Shown piece after piece: positions 1 to 7,308 of a stretch of DNA of 9,946 nt. Position 1 is the stretch's first letter. Each line of letters opens with the position of its first letter. The notes under the pieces were generated by a model. That model was given only the letters and a program-made list of their open reading frames with translations, was not told the origin of the DNA and did no database searches. This DNA comes from an uncultured Ruminococcus sp. (GTDB lineage Bacteria; Bacillota; Clostridia; Oscillospirales; Ruminococcaceae): assembly GCA_946537565.1 (NCBI GenBank), contig CAMNFW010000064.1, positions 1 to 9,946 of the forward strand. The letters are read 5' to 3'. Both the position numbers and the translations under genes were made by a program.

Positions 1-4
1 TTTG

Positions 5-33
5 TTGACAAGAGGATAATAATAAGGTATAAT
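5..33 (+). promoter_or_regulatory. Sigma-A promoter of the class B PBP gene
   Basis: TTGACA at 5-10 and TATAAT at 28-33 are separated by exactly 17 bp, a full match to the vegetative sigma-A consensus. Transcription would start near 39-41, leaving a leader of about 60 nt with an AAAGGACGG ribosome binding site at 86-94, 8 nt before the ATG at 103. The consensus match suggests strong constitutive expression; no operator is obvious. Confidence 0.8.
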
Positions 34-102
34 TATTATTGGTGTATTATAGATGAGTTATAATATGCAGAAGAAAGATATAAATAAAGGACGGAATGTG
101 AA

Positions 103-1593
103 ATGATAATTAAGGGGAAATGCCTTTCAGTACTGGTGAGTATGACCATGCTCACTTCACTGCAATCCTGCTCACAGGTTGTTGAACAGGCTGATTCCAA
201 GCCTGCTGCTGTAACCTTTTCCTTTGGTGAAGCGGAGGACACAAACGGTGAAAACAGCAGCGAGCCCCAGGCTGAAAGCACAGTAACTACCACCGCTGAA
301 ACCACCACTACGACCACGACTACAACGACTATTCCCGTACTTAAGGGAAATATTTATGATGCTGACGGCGATCTTCTTATGTACAGCGACAGGGATGAAA
401 GAGGCAAAGAGGTAAGAAGACTCAACAGCGACTATCTTTTCCCATTTTCAAATATTCTTGACGAGATGTCTGAGGGGCTGGATACGACTCTTGACGAGCA
501 GCTTCGTGAAAAGAATCCGACACCGGTAAATGGAAGTGAGAATGTCGGACAGTCGGTGCAGCTGACTTTTGATGCAGATAAGCAGAGTGCGATATACAAT
601 TACATGGAAAACACTGGCATTAACGGAGCAGTAGTAGTTCTCAGAAGTGACGGATCGCTTATGGCAGAGGTGGCATATCCTTCGTACAATCCTGAGGATT
701 ACAGAAACATCAAGCATGACGAAGACCTTGCCTGGGGAACATATGGAAACAAGGCGTTTCAGAATGCAGAGCCTGGTTCATGCTTCAAGATCATGTCCGA
801 GGTAATTGCCGATAAGCACGGCATAACCAGTCTCTGGGACGACGGCGAGTGGTATTATGACGGCACATCTATTGTCAACTGGGATCATGACAGGAATTTC
901 AGCTATCCTTTTGAACGTTCTCTTTACTCTGCATTTATAAATTCCAGCAACATCTTTTTTGCGAAGGCATTTGATCAGATAGGCAAAGAAGCAGTCCTTG
1001 CAGATCTTGATGAAATATTTCATTTTGTTTCTGAGATAGACTGTGACTTTGGCACGCTTCACAACAATATTGAGATATACTGCAATGATGACCTGAGAAG
1101 AAGTGCATTCGGACAGTCATATGTACTTACCTGCCCGATATATCTTGCAGCACTTGGAAGGGAAGCAGTCTTTGGAGAAATGGTAAGACCGTTTGCAGTA
1201 AAGAACATGGTAGATACCAATGACTTTGGCAGCGTAACAAAAGCCGGCAGTCAGTCCGGTGAGGTAATAGCATCTATTCCGCCGGAGTGCAGACAGAATC
1301 TGCTTGACGGCATGGCAGGAGTAGGCGGCAATCTTGGACTATATTATCCGGAGGGCTACAGCTTCTACGCAAAGACAGGCACCGCAGAGACCTGGCAGGG
1401 AGATTTCCTTTACATCACCGGAATCCTGAAAAACAACAGCGATGACGGAACCGGTACCTACACTGACTACAATGACTATAATGGTTCTTACATTGTGGTT
1501 ATGCAGATCAGAAATTCAGGATATTTTGGTTTTAATTTTGCCAGTGAATCCGCAGCTGTATACCAGGGACTTATAAATACAGTGCTTGGCTGA
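103..1593 (+). CDS. Lipoprotein-type class B penicillin-binding protein (D,D-transpeptidase)
   Basis: This 496-residue protein should cross-link peptidoglycan outside the membrane. The N-terminus has a short basic segment, a hydrophobic core and a lipobox-like L-Q-S-C ending at Cys23, suggesting lipid anchoring; Gln at -2 is atypical. A low-complexity linker with ten consecutive Thr (67-76) follows. The segment from Gly82 (GNIYDADGDLL) resembles the start of PbpA/FtsI-type class B enzymes, but there is little room for a full dimerisation domain. The transpeptidase motifs are all present: S226-C-F-K229 (nucleophile Ser226, within EPGSCFK), S281-S-N283 and K424-T-G. At 496 residues it is short for class B and close to PbpA-type enzymes. 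The ATG is chosen for the AAAGGACGG site 8 nt upstream and the signal sequence right after it. The enzyme is seen as intact and probably active; which cell-cycle role it serves is unknown. Confidence 0.93.
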   Translation: MIIKGKCLSVLVSMTMLTSLQSCSQVVEQADSKPAAVTFSFGEAEDTNGENSSEPQAESTVTTTAETTTTTTTTTTIPVLKGNIYDADGDLLMYSDRDERGKEVRRLNSDYLFPFSNILDEMSEGLDTTLDEQLREKNPTPVNGSENVGQSVQLTFDADKQSAIYNYMENTGINGAVVVLRSDGSLMAEVAYPSYNPEDYRNIKHDEDLAWGTYGNKAFQNAEPGSCFKIMSEVIADKHGITSLWDDGEWYYDGTSIVNWDHDRNFSYPFERSLYSAFINSSNIFFAKAFDQIGKEAVLADLDEIFHFVSEIDCDFGTLHNNIEIYCNDDLRRSAFGQSYVLTCPIYLAALGREAVFGEMVRPFAVKNMVDTNDFGSVTKAGSQSGEVIASIPPECRQNLLDGMAGVGGNLGLYYPEGYSFYAKTGTAETWQGDFLYITGILKNNSDDGTGTYTDYNDYNGSYIVVMQIRNSGYFGFNFASESAAVYQGLINTVLG

Positions 1594-1606
1594 TAATAGA
1601 AAAAAC

Positions 1607-1633
1607 AAGGGCGCTCGTTTTCGGGCGCTCTTT
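1607..1633 (+). terminator. Hairpin terminator after the class B PBP gene
   Basis: An 11-bp stem (1607-1617 with 1622-1632, two G-U pairs) closes a TTTT loop 13 bases after the stop codon. Only TTT follows, so it may be leaky toward the flavin reductase gene 31 bp downstream. The A-run at 1599-1605 would act as a U-tract on the minus strand, but no minus-strand gene needs it. Confidence 0.65.
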
Positions 1634-1664
1634 GAATATGAATACCTGAGAAGGGACTGATACA

Positions 1665-2252
1665 ATGGCAAAAGTTTCGTGGAAAGGGAGTGCATTGCTG
1701 GCACCGGTACCGGCAGCACTTGTCACTTGCGGAGATATGGAAAAATCTAATATCATAACAATAGGCTGGACGGGGATAGTCTGTACCAGACCGCCGATGA
1801 CATATATATCAGTACGGCAGGAGCGGTATTCTCATGATATTATCCTTGATTCCGGGGAGTTTGTGATAAATCTTACCACCTCAGCGATGGTCAGGCAGAC
1901 AGATCTGTGCGGAGTAAAAAGCGGGCGGGATATTGATAAATTTGCGGTCTGCGGATTTCACAAGGCACCGGCAAAGATCGTAGCGCCGCCTTTGATCGAA
2001 GAATGTCCGGTAAGTCTGGAATGCAGAGTAACAGAAAGCCGGATTCTTGGGACGCACACGATGTTTTTAGCTGAGATAGTGGGAGTAGATGCGGAGGAAA
2101 AATACATTGACAGCAAGGGAAAGCTGAATCTCCAGCAATGCGGACTTGCAGCCTATGCACATGGTGAATACTTTGCACTTGGCAGGAAGCTTGGGGATTT
2201 TGGATTTTCGGTGAAAAAGAAGAAAAAGAAAAAACCAGCTGCCCACAAATAG
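1665..2252 (+). CDS. Flavin reductase-like, FMN-binding (flavoredoxin-type) protein
   Basis: This 195-residue cytoplasmic protein belongs by motif recognition to the flavin reductase-like domain family. Members bind FMN in a split beta-barrel and transfer electrons or reduce flavin. Visible family features are an N-terminal PAALVTCGD strand, RPPMTYISV followed by an Arg-rich flavin-contact region (about 42-56), GEFVINL, and the loop SGRDIDKF near 86-93, typical of flavoredoxins. The substrate is not evident. The ATG is preceded by GAGAAGGG (1648-1654) at a normal distance. I see no separate promoter in the 31 bp after the preceding terminator, so it may depend on read-through. An oddity is a run of seven lysines (184-190) near the C-terminus (last five residues PAAHK), not part of the family fold. 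It converges on the BofC-like gene with a 27-bp gap and no clear terminator between. Confidence 0.85.
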   Translation: MAKVSWKGSALLAPVPAALVTCGDMEKSNIITIGWTGIVCTRPPMTYISVRQERYSHDIILDSGEFVINLTTSAMVRQTDLCGVKSGRDIDKFAVCGFHKAPAKIVAPPLIEECPVSLECRVTESRILGTHTMFLAEIVGVDAEEKYIDSKGKLNLQQCGLAAYAHGEYFALGRKLGDFGFSVKKKKKKKPAAHK

Positions 2253-2279
2253 CGGAGCAGATCGTGTTTGATATTGGCT

Positions 2280-2618
2280 TTAATGTGCGATATCTTCGAT
2301 CAAGCGTTCCAGTTCATATTCAGACTCTATCACGATACCCTGATCCAGCTGTTCACGGTCAAACTCCGGCATCAGCCTTACATCGTAGTCGATAATTCTG
2401 TAAGGCACCGTGCTGTCACCGATAAAAACGCCGATCCTGCCGTTATATTCCCTGACAGTCCGCTGAGGCTCAGCGATCTCATTCACGCCGGCGGAAAGTT
2501 TAGCGGCAGCCTTCTGGCGGTGAAGGGACTGACCGAGGGTGCAGATGATAATAAAGCCGGAAATGGTGAGAGCAGTCAGCAGGGTGAAGAAAATTCTTCT
2601 GTCAATTTTTTTGATCAT
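2280..2618 (-). CDS. Small membrane-anchored protein with BofC C-terminal-like domain
   Basis: The 112-residue product starts with a short basic segment (MIKKIDRR) and one hydrophobic span at about 9-26, then an extracytoplasmic region. The C-terminal half (EYNGRIGVFIGDS ... RLMPEFDREQLDQGI ... ELERLIEDIAH) resembles the C-terminal domain of BofC. In Bacillus subtilis, BofC restrains the SpoIVB protease during sporulation. Stand-alone short clostridial proteins with this domain are common as I recall, and their function is unclear. I chose the ATG at 2618, not the longer reading frame from 2720, because AAGGAG lies 7 nt upstream and the longer start would put 34 unlikely residues before the anchor. 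It is transcribed divergently from the class A PBP gene. The domain assignment is from memory of the motif, not a search; a role in sporulation is not implied. Confidence 0.7.
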   Translation of the reverse strand: MIKKIDRRIFFTLLTALTISGFIIICTLGQSLHRQKAAAKLSAGVNEIAEPQRTVREYNGRIGVFIGDSTVPYRIIDYDVRLMPEFDREQLDQGIVIESEYELERLIEDIAH

Positions 2619-2658
2619 ACTATCTCTCCTTGTCATTATTATTAGATTCATTGTTTTC

Positions 2659-2688
2659 ATTATTGCACGATTTTGATAAAATATACAA
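2659..2688 (-). promoter_or_regulatory. Candidate promoter of the BofC-like gene
   Basis: Read on the minus strand, AATAAT (plus 2659-2664) is preceded by TGC, an extended -10, with TTGTAT (plus 2683-2688) 18 bp further upstream. The start would lie near 2652, giving a leader of about 34 nt. The -35 matches only three of six consensus bases. Confidence 0.4.
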
Positions 2689-2713
2689 ATCTGAAAAAAT
2701 TTCATAAGACCTA

Positions 2714-2742
2714 TTAACAAAACAAAAAAAGTATGATATAAT
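2714..2742 (+). promoter_or_regulatory. Extended -10 sigma-A promoter of the class A PBP gene
   Basis: TTAACA at 2714-2719 and TATAAT at 2737-2742 are separated by 17 bp. TG at 2734-2735 makes an extended -10 (TGATATAAT). The predicted start near 2749 leaves a leader of about 64 nt. It is back to back with the candidate promoter of the BofC-like gene; the two -35 boxes are 25 bp apart. Confidence 0.75.
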
Positions 2743-2755
2743 ATAAAATGTATAT

Positions 2756-2778
2756 TTATACGGCTTTGTCCGGTATAA
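2756..2778 (+). promoter_or_regulatory. Hairpin in the 5' leader of the class A PBP mRNA
   Basis: TTATACGG (2756-2763) can pair with the complementary segment at 2770-2778 with one bulged G and a six-base loop. It sits near the expected 5' end of the transcript and about 8 nt before the AAAGGAG site at 2786-2792. It could protect the mRNA or influence ribosome access; it is not a recognisable riboswitch. Confidence 0.35.
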
Positions 2779-2812
2779 GAAAACGAAAGGAGATGCAGAC
2801 GGTTATACTGTT

Positions 2813-5398
2813 ATGGCAAACAAAAGAACAAGCAGTCAGACTGCACAGAAAAAAAAGAAAAAACGAAACCCTTTTCTGACCTTCCTGAAAAAATTCTTCA
2901 TGGTCATAGCTACTACACTGCTGTCATTGTTTCTGGTGGTGGTTATCACCGGAACTATCGTTGCTACGGCACTGACAGTGTACGTTCTTGACTTTATGGA
3001 GGATTCCACCAGTATCACACTGCAGGAGCTGGAATCCGGAAGCGATACCTATTTCTACGGAACTAAGGTCGATGAGAACGGCGAGGAACAAACAGTCATC
3101 CTCAACAGCATCAAGGTCGATGTACAGCGAATACCAGTTTCGATCGACCGTATCCCGCAGCACGTCCGCAATGCCTTTGTGTATACCGAGGACGAGCGTT
3201 TTTACACACATGACGGTGTTGACTACAAGAGAACGTTTTCAGCATTTCTGAATATGTTCCTGCATTTCTACGACACCGAGCAGGGTGCGTCCACCATTAC
3301 CCAGCAGCTCATCAAAAACCTTACCGGTGATGACGAGCATTCACCTCAGCGTAAGATACGAGAGATCTTCGCAGCCATGCAGCTTGAGAAGAGCTACTCC
3401 AAGGACGAGATCCTTGAGGAATACCTGAACTATATCGGCTTCGGCGGACCTGTAAACGGTATTCAGCTGGCAGCAACCCGTTACTTCGGAAAAAATGTTG
3501 AGGAGCTTACAACACCGGAAGCAGCAGTGCTTGCAGCGATACCCCAGAGTCCGGAATGGTATGGACCCTTTGTTGAGTATTACGATGACGACGGAAACCT
3601 TATCCGTGACGGCAAAGCCAATAATAAGGAGCGTCAGCAGTATGTTCTCTGGCAGCTCTATAAAAACGGAGCTATAACCTACGATGAATATCAGGAGTAT
3701 TTAAACACCAAGATAATCTACACTGATTCTGAAGAGTACAAAAAGCTCCACCCGGAAGTAGACCTTGAAGAAATGGAGCGTCAGCAGACCAATTATACCT
3801 GGGAAGTTGATGCAATGATGTATGAAGCAGCGGACTTCCTGATGGAGCAGTTCAACATTGACCAGGAAGAGGCTATAAGACGTATCAACAAGGGCGGCTA
3901 CAAGATCTATTCCACACTTGATGAAGGAATGCAGAGCTACATGGAAGAAAAATTCCTTGACCTGAACAACCTCATCAGTGCTGACTTTGTAAGAAGATGG
4001 GTAGACCTTGACGGTGACGGTGAAGCTGAGGAACAGCTGCCGCACATCGGCTTTATTGCTCTGAGGTATGACGGTTCAGTAATGTCACTTGTGGGCAACT
4101 GGGGACCGAAGGATTCATCGCTTTCTACCAGCTTTGCGGTAACGGAGCCGAGGCAGATAGGTTCAACAATAAAGCCAATATCCACCTATGGACTTGCACT
4201 TGAAACAGACCATATCCACTGGGGAAGCGTTTACCGTGACGAACCTATCATGGAAGTTGACGGCAAGCCCTGGCCTACGAACTATACAGTAGACAGCTCC
4301 TTCAGTGTATCGCATCAGCAGCATAATATCTATTATTTCCTCCAGCAGTCTTTCAATACAGTACCAGCACAGCTTTGTCAGGAGCTTACACCGCATGAGG
4401 TGTTCAAGTTCTGTACAGAGAATCTTGGTATGCAGCTTGACCCTGACGATGAAGGATATTCACCTCTGACAGTTGGTGCGCTTACCTGGGGTATCACACT
4501 TGAAAACCTTGTAAATGCGTACATTCCTTACGGCAACAATGGAATATACAACGATGCACATATTGTCAGCAGGATAGAGGACGGCACCCATAAGGTGATC
4601 TACTCTAACGACGGAAATCCGAGACAGGCAGTTTCAGACGAGACAGCATGGGTAATGAACCGTCTGCTCAAAAACGTTGTTGAAAACGGTACCGGTACAG
4701 CTGCAAGGCTTAATAATAAAGTTCTCTGCGGCAAAACAGGTACGACCGATAACTGGTATGACCTGACATTTGTAGGACTTACAAGAGATTTTGTAAGCGG
4801 CGTAACAATAGGATACAAGGCATACAACGAGTATCTGACTCTTCCAACCTCACTTAAATCAGCGCAGGTATGGAAGAATGCAGTTGGAGAATATGCAGAT
4901 ACAATGTTTGCAGATACACCTGCGGACTTTGAGCCTGTAAAATCAGTAGTAGCAGCGCCGATGTGTACAGCTACAGGACTTATAGCAGGAGAGTATTGTC
5001 CGAAGGGAATAACAGGCTACTGGAAATCCACCAATGCACAGGTCTGCAACGGTTCAGGTCACTGGATGTCTACCGGCAGTGACTGGTCTGGCGGCGGAGA
5101 CACTTCCGGAAACACCGGAACATCTGACGGCAGCTGGACAGACAGCGGCACAAGCAGCGGCACCGGCGGTGATACAAGCAGCGGCGGTGACGTATCCGGA
5201 GGCGGAGATACTTCCGGAGGCGGCTGGACAACCGGCGGCGGAGATACATCCGGCGGAGGCGGCGACTGGTCAACCGGCGGCGGAGACACATCCGGCGGAG
5301 GCGGAGATTGGTCTGGCGGCGGAGATACATCCGGCGGCGGAGGCGATTCCGGCTGGTATGATCCAAATGCCGGCGGCGGAGATGTCAGCTGGGAATAA
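2813..5398 (+). CDS. Class A penicillin-binding protein (glycosyltransferase GT51 and transpeptidase)
   Basis: This 861-residue bifunctional enzyme polymerises lipid II and cross-links the glycan strands outside the membrane. In order: a Lys-rich cytoplasmic tail; a membrane span at about 30-57; a GT51 domain with the catalytic motif E126-D-x-x-F-x-x-H133-x-G, GASTITQQ (158-165) and RKIREIFAAMQLE; then a transpeptidase domain with S451-T-I-K454, S513-F-N515 and K641-T-G-T. An acidic DLDGDGEAEE loop (398-407) resembles a calcium-binding loop. Cys718, Cys729 and Cys745 sit in a clostridial-type C-terminal segment and might form a disulfide. From 757 the protein is a Gly/Asp/Ser/Thr/Trp tail with five GGGDTSG copies. 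The only in-frame start before the span is the ATG at 2813, yet the AAAGGAG site ends 20 nt upstream, unusually far. It is most likely monocistronic. All catalytic residues are present. Confidence 0.96.
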   Translation: MANKRTSSQTAQKKKKKRNPFLTFLKKFFMVIATTLLSLFLVVVITGTIVATALTVYVLDFMEDSTSITLQELESGSDTYFYGTKVDENGEEQTVILNSIKVDVQRIPVSIDRIPQHVRNAFVYTEDERFYTHDGVDYKRTFSAFLNMFLHFYDTEQGASTITQQLIKNLTGDDEHSPQRKIREIFAAMQLEKSYSKDEILEEYLNYIGFGGPVNGIQLAATRYFGKNVEELTTPEAAVLAAIPQSPEWYGPFVEYYDDDGNLIRDGKANNKERQQYVLWQLYKNGAITYDEYQEYLNTKIIYTDSEEYKKLHPEVDLEEMERQQTNYTWEVDAMMYEAADFLMEQFNIDQEEAIRRINKGGYKIYSTLDEGMQSYMEEKFLDLNNLISADFVRRWVDLDGDGEAEEQLPHIGFIALRYDGSVMSLVGNWGPKDSSLSTSFAVTEPRQIGSTIKPISTYGLALETDHIHWGSVYRDEPIMEVDGKPWPTNYTVDSSFSVSHQQHNIYYFLQQSFNTVPAQLCQELTPHEVFKFCTENLGMQLDPDDEGYSPLTVGALTWGITLENLVNAYIPYGNNGIYNDAHIVSRIEDGTHKVIYSNDGNPRQAVSDETAWVMNRLLKNVVENGTGTAARLNNKVLCGKTGTTDNWYDLTFVGLTRDFVSGVTIGYKAYNEYLTLPTSLKSAQVWKNAVGEYADTMFADTPADFEPVKSVVAAPMCTATGLIAGEYCPKGITGYWKSTNAQVCNGSGHWMSTGSDWSGGGDTSGNTGTSDGSWTDSGTSSGTGGDTSSGGDVSGGGDTSGGGWTTGGGDTSGGGGDWSTGGGDTSGGGGDWSGGGDTSGGGGDSGWYDPNAGGGDVSWE
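5090..5335 (+). repeat. Imperfect tandem repeats coding the Gly-rich tail of the class A PBP
   Basis: Degenerate repeats encode GGGDTSG at residues 760-766, 796-802, 808-814, 822-828 and 835-841, interleaved with GGGGDWS and GGDVSG variants. The DNA is much richer in G and C than its surroundings (repeated GGCGGCGGAGA blocks), which also keeps other reading frames open here. Copies differ at synonymous sites, so the array is not freshly duplicated. Copy number probably varies among strains. Confidence 0.85.
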
Positions 5399-5447
5399 AC
5401 CCATGATCCTGACATTGAAAGCGCATAGCTGAAGTTAATAATAACAC

Positions 5448-5486
5448 AAAACCTGTCTGTACAGAAGTGCAGGCAGGTTTTATAAT
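5448..5486 (+). terminator. Rho-independent terminator of the class A PBP gene
   Basis: A 15-bp stem (5448-5462 with 5467-5481, only two G-U pairs) closes an AGAA loop and runs into TTTTATAATATATT. The A-run before the stem makes it potentially bidirectional. This is the strongest terminator in the window. Its 3' flank contains a perfect TATAAT (5481-5486). Confidence 0.9.
5458..5486 (+). promoter_or_regulatory. Possible promoter overlapping the terminator
   Basis: TATAAT at 5481-5486 lies 17 bp after TGTACA (5458-5463), which matches TTGACA at four of six positions. A start near 5493 would leave almost no leader before the AAAGGAG site at 5492-5498, which weakens the case. No better promoter is visible between the class A PBP stop and the methyltransferase gene. 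Confidence 0.25.
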
Positions 5487-5504
5487 ATATTAAAGGAGAT
5501 AATA

Positions 5505-6620
5505 ATGGATAACAGGATAAGGCTTGCAGCTCCCTGTCATTTTGGACTGGAGAGCGTTTTGAAATATGAGGTCATAAAAATAGGCGGCGAGGACATCAGT
5601 GTAACAGACGGAAGAGTGTGTTTTTCAGGCGGGATCGAGCTTATTGCAAGGGCAAATATATGCCTTTCCACCGCAGAGAGAGTGCTGATACAGCTGGCTG
5701 AATTCAAAGCGGTGACATTTGAGGAGTTATTTCAGGGAGTTAAAGCGATAGAGCTGGAGAGGTGGATAGGCATTGACGATGCTTTTCCGGTAAAGGGACA
5801 TTCACTTAATTCCCAGCTTCACAGTGTGCCGGACTGTCAGGCGATAATCAAGAAAGCCGCAGCAGATCGTCTTAGCGGAAAATATGGAGTAAGCTGGTTC
5901 AGCGAGACAGGCGCAGCAGTACAGATACGTTTCAGTATACTAAAGGATATAGTAACAATATATCTTGACACAAGCGGAGTTGGGCTGCATAAGCGTGGCT
6001 ACAGAAGAAATTCCAATGCTGCACCGATAAAGGAAACTCTTGCAGCCGGGATAGTAGCTCTGGCAAGAGTAAAACCAGACAGTATAGTCTGCGACCCATT
6101 CTGCGGCAGCGGAACACTGCTGATCGAAGCGGCAATGAAGGCGTTAAAGATACCGGTCGGGATCAACAGACGGTTTGCAGCGGAGAAATGGCGCTCAATA
6201 GACAGCAGCATCTGGCAGCAGGAGAGAAAACGAGCTATAGACGGAGTTGACCGTTCAGCGAAATTCCAGGGATTCGGCTATGATATTGACGATGCAGCCG
6301 CAGCGCTGACCATTGACAATGCGAAGAAAGCCGGCATAGGCTCACGCATAAAGGTTGAGCAGGCAGATATTTCAAAGTTCAGGCAGCCGGATAATTCAAT
6401 AGTCATCTGCAATCCGCCTTATGGAGAGCGTCTGCTTGAGTTGAGGGAAGCAGAAGAGATATACGGCATAATGGGAAAAGTCCTGGGAAAGGGCGGAAGC
6501 ACAGCAAGCTATATAATCTCGCCCCACGAGCAGTTTGAGCAGTTTTTCGGTAAGAATGCAAAGAAGCGCAGAAAGCTTTACAATGGCATGATAAAGTGTC
6601 AGCTTTATATGTATTACTGA
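5505..6620 (+). CDS. THUMP-domain class I rRNA methyltransferase (RlmL/YpsC type)
   Basis: The 371-residue protein is a SAM-dependent RNA methyltransferase. Relatives of this length (Bacillus YpsC, N-terminal half of E. coli RlmL) methylate guanine N2 of 23S rRNA. The N-terminal ~165 residues form the ferredoxin-like/THUMP RNA-binding part, ending in the characteristic GVGLHKRGYRR (158-168). The catalytic half has the SAM-binding motif D197-P-F-C-G-S-G-T204, an acidic loop GYDID (258-262) and the target-base motif N303-P-P-Y-G-E-R-L. AAAGGAG (5492-5498) lies 6 nt before the ATG. It overlaps comF by one base in TGATG, indicating an operon. The family assignment is firm; the exact guanine modified is inferred from homologues. 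Nothing is missing or truncated. Confidence 0.93.
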   Translation: MDNRIRLAAPCHFGLESVLKYEVIKIGGEDISVTDGRVCFSGGIELIARANICLSTAERVLIQLAEFKAVTFEELFQGVKAIELERWIGIDDAFPVKGHSLNSQLHSVPDCQAIIKKAAADRLSGKYGVSWFSETGAAVQIRFSILKDIVTIYLDTSGVGLHKRGYRRNSNAAPIKETLAAGIVALARVKPDSIVCDPFCGSGTLLIEAAMKALKIPVGINRRFAAEKWRSIDSSIWQQERKRAIDGVDRSAKFQGFGYDIDDAAAALTIDNAKKAGIGSRIKVEQADISKFRQPDNSIVICNPPYGERLLELREAEEIYGIMGKVLGKGGSTASYIISPHEQFEQFFGKNAKKRRKLYNGMIKCQLYMYY

Positions 6621-7288
6621 TGAAAGAGCAGATCAAGAGAATCACGGACCGTATTCTTGACCTGATATATCCGCCGAAATGTCCCTGCTGCGGAGAGATT
6701 ATCCAAAGTGAAAAGGACATATGTGATGAATGCAGGAGAAAGCTTGTAAAGTGGACGGGCAGTTTCAGAATAAAAGGTGCAGATAGTTTTAATGCGGCAT
6801 ACAGGTATGATGAGACGATCTCTCCGGCTGTGATAAAGCTGAAAAATCAAAGCTATGGCAAGGCTTGTGATTTTCTTGTAAAAACGGCAGTGAAGCTGAT
6901 AAAAGAGAATACATCAGGTGAAAACAGAGTAATAGTGCCGGTACCCTTGCATGAGTACACACTTAAAGAGCGTGGATACAATCAGTCTGAAGTCATAGCC
7001 AAAGAAGCGGGAAGGATACTTGGGATACCCGTAGACACCAGCAGTCTGGTGAAGGTTCGTGAAACGTTACAGCAGAAAACTCTCACACCGGAAAGGCGAA
7101 AGCTAAATCTCAGAGAGGCATTTTGCGTATCTGAGGGAAGTGATATTTCCGGCAAAAGCGTTATTCTTTTAGATGATGTCTGCACCACAGGAAGTACACT
7201 TAGCGAGTGTGCAGCTGCACTTAAAGAAGCTGGGGCAGCAAAGATATACTGCATTGCGGCAGCAAAGGTGCAGAAACGTGATAAATAA
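6620..7288 (+). CDS. comF: ComF family phosphoribosyltransferase-fold protein
   Basis: The 222-residue product has the ComF layout. A zinc ribbon carries Cys21-x-x-Cys24 and Cys35-x-x-Cys38. A double-CxxC spacer leads into the phosphoribosyltransferase domain with VPVPLHEYTLKERGYNQSE (about 106-124), QQKTLTPERR and the PRPP loop LLDDVCTTGST (183-193). ComF supports DNA uptake in competent bacteria, yet it is also widespread in species with no known competence, so the in vivo role here is uncertain. The ATG at 6620 overlaps the preceding TGA, and I see no ribosome binding site before it, so it is probably translated by re-initiation from the methyltransferase gene. A GTG at 6596 would add eight residues and also lacks a clear site. 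Confidence 0.9.
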   Translation: MKEQIKRITDRILDLIYPPKCPCCGEIIQSEKDICDECRRKLVKWTGSFRIKGADSFNAAYRYDETISPAVIKLKNQSYGKACDFLVKTAVKLIKENTSGENRVIVPVPLHEYTLKERGYNQSEVIAKEAGRILGIPVDTSSLVKVRETLQQKTLTPERRKLNLREAFCVSEGSDISGKSVILLDDVCTTGSTLSECAAALKEAGAAKIYCIAAAKVQKRDK

Positions 7289-7308
7289 GAAATAAGGAAT
7301 AGATGGGT

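Noticed and set aside
36..317. 93-codon minus-strand frame at the left end
   Set aside because: It covers the consensus plus-strand promoter and PBP start, has no ribosome site and gives a low-complexity product.
301..330. Triplet microsatellite coding ten Thr
   Set aside because: Codons ACC, ACT, ACG and ACA are mixed, so it is not a pure DNA repeat; treated as a protein linker.
2268..2645. 125-codon plus-strand frame opposite the BofC-like gene
   Set aside because: No ribosome site and no recognisable protein; the minus strand has a good start, a membrane anchor and a family-like domain.
2749..2785. Riboswitch in the class A PBP leader
   Set aside because: The leader is only about 64 nt with one simple hairpin; it is too short and matches no class I know.
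5090..5335. CRISPR-like periodicity in the Gly tail
   Set aside because: Units are short, imperfect, lack unique spacers of constant length and lie in frame inside a gene.
5034..5432. Long open frames on both strands over the end of the class A PBP gene, coding Ala/Glu- or Pro-rich products
   Set aside because: They mirror the GC-rich Gly repeat read in other frames and have no independent start signals.
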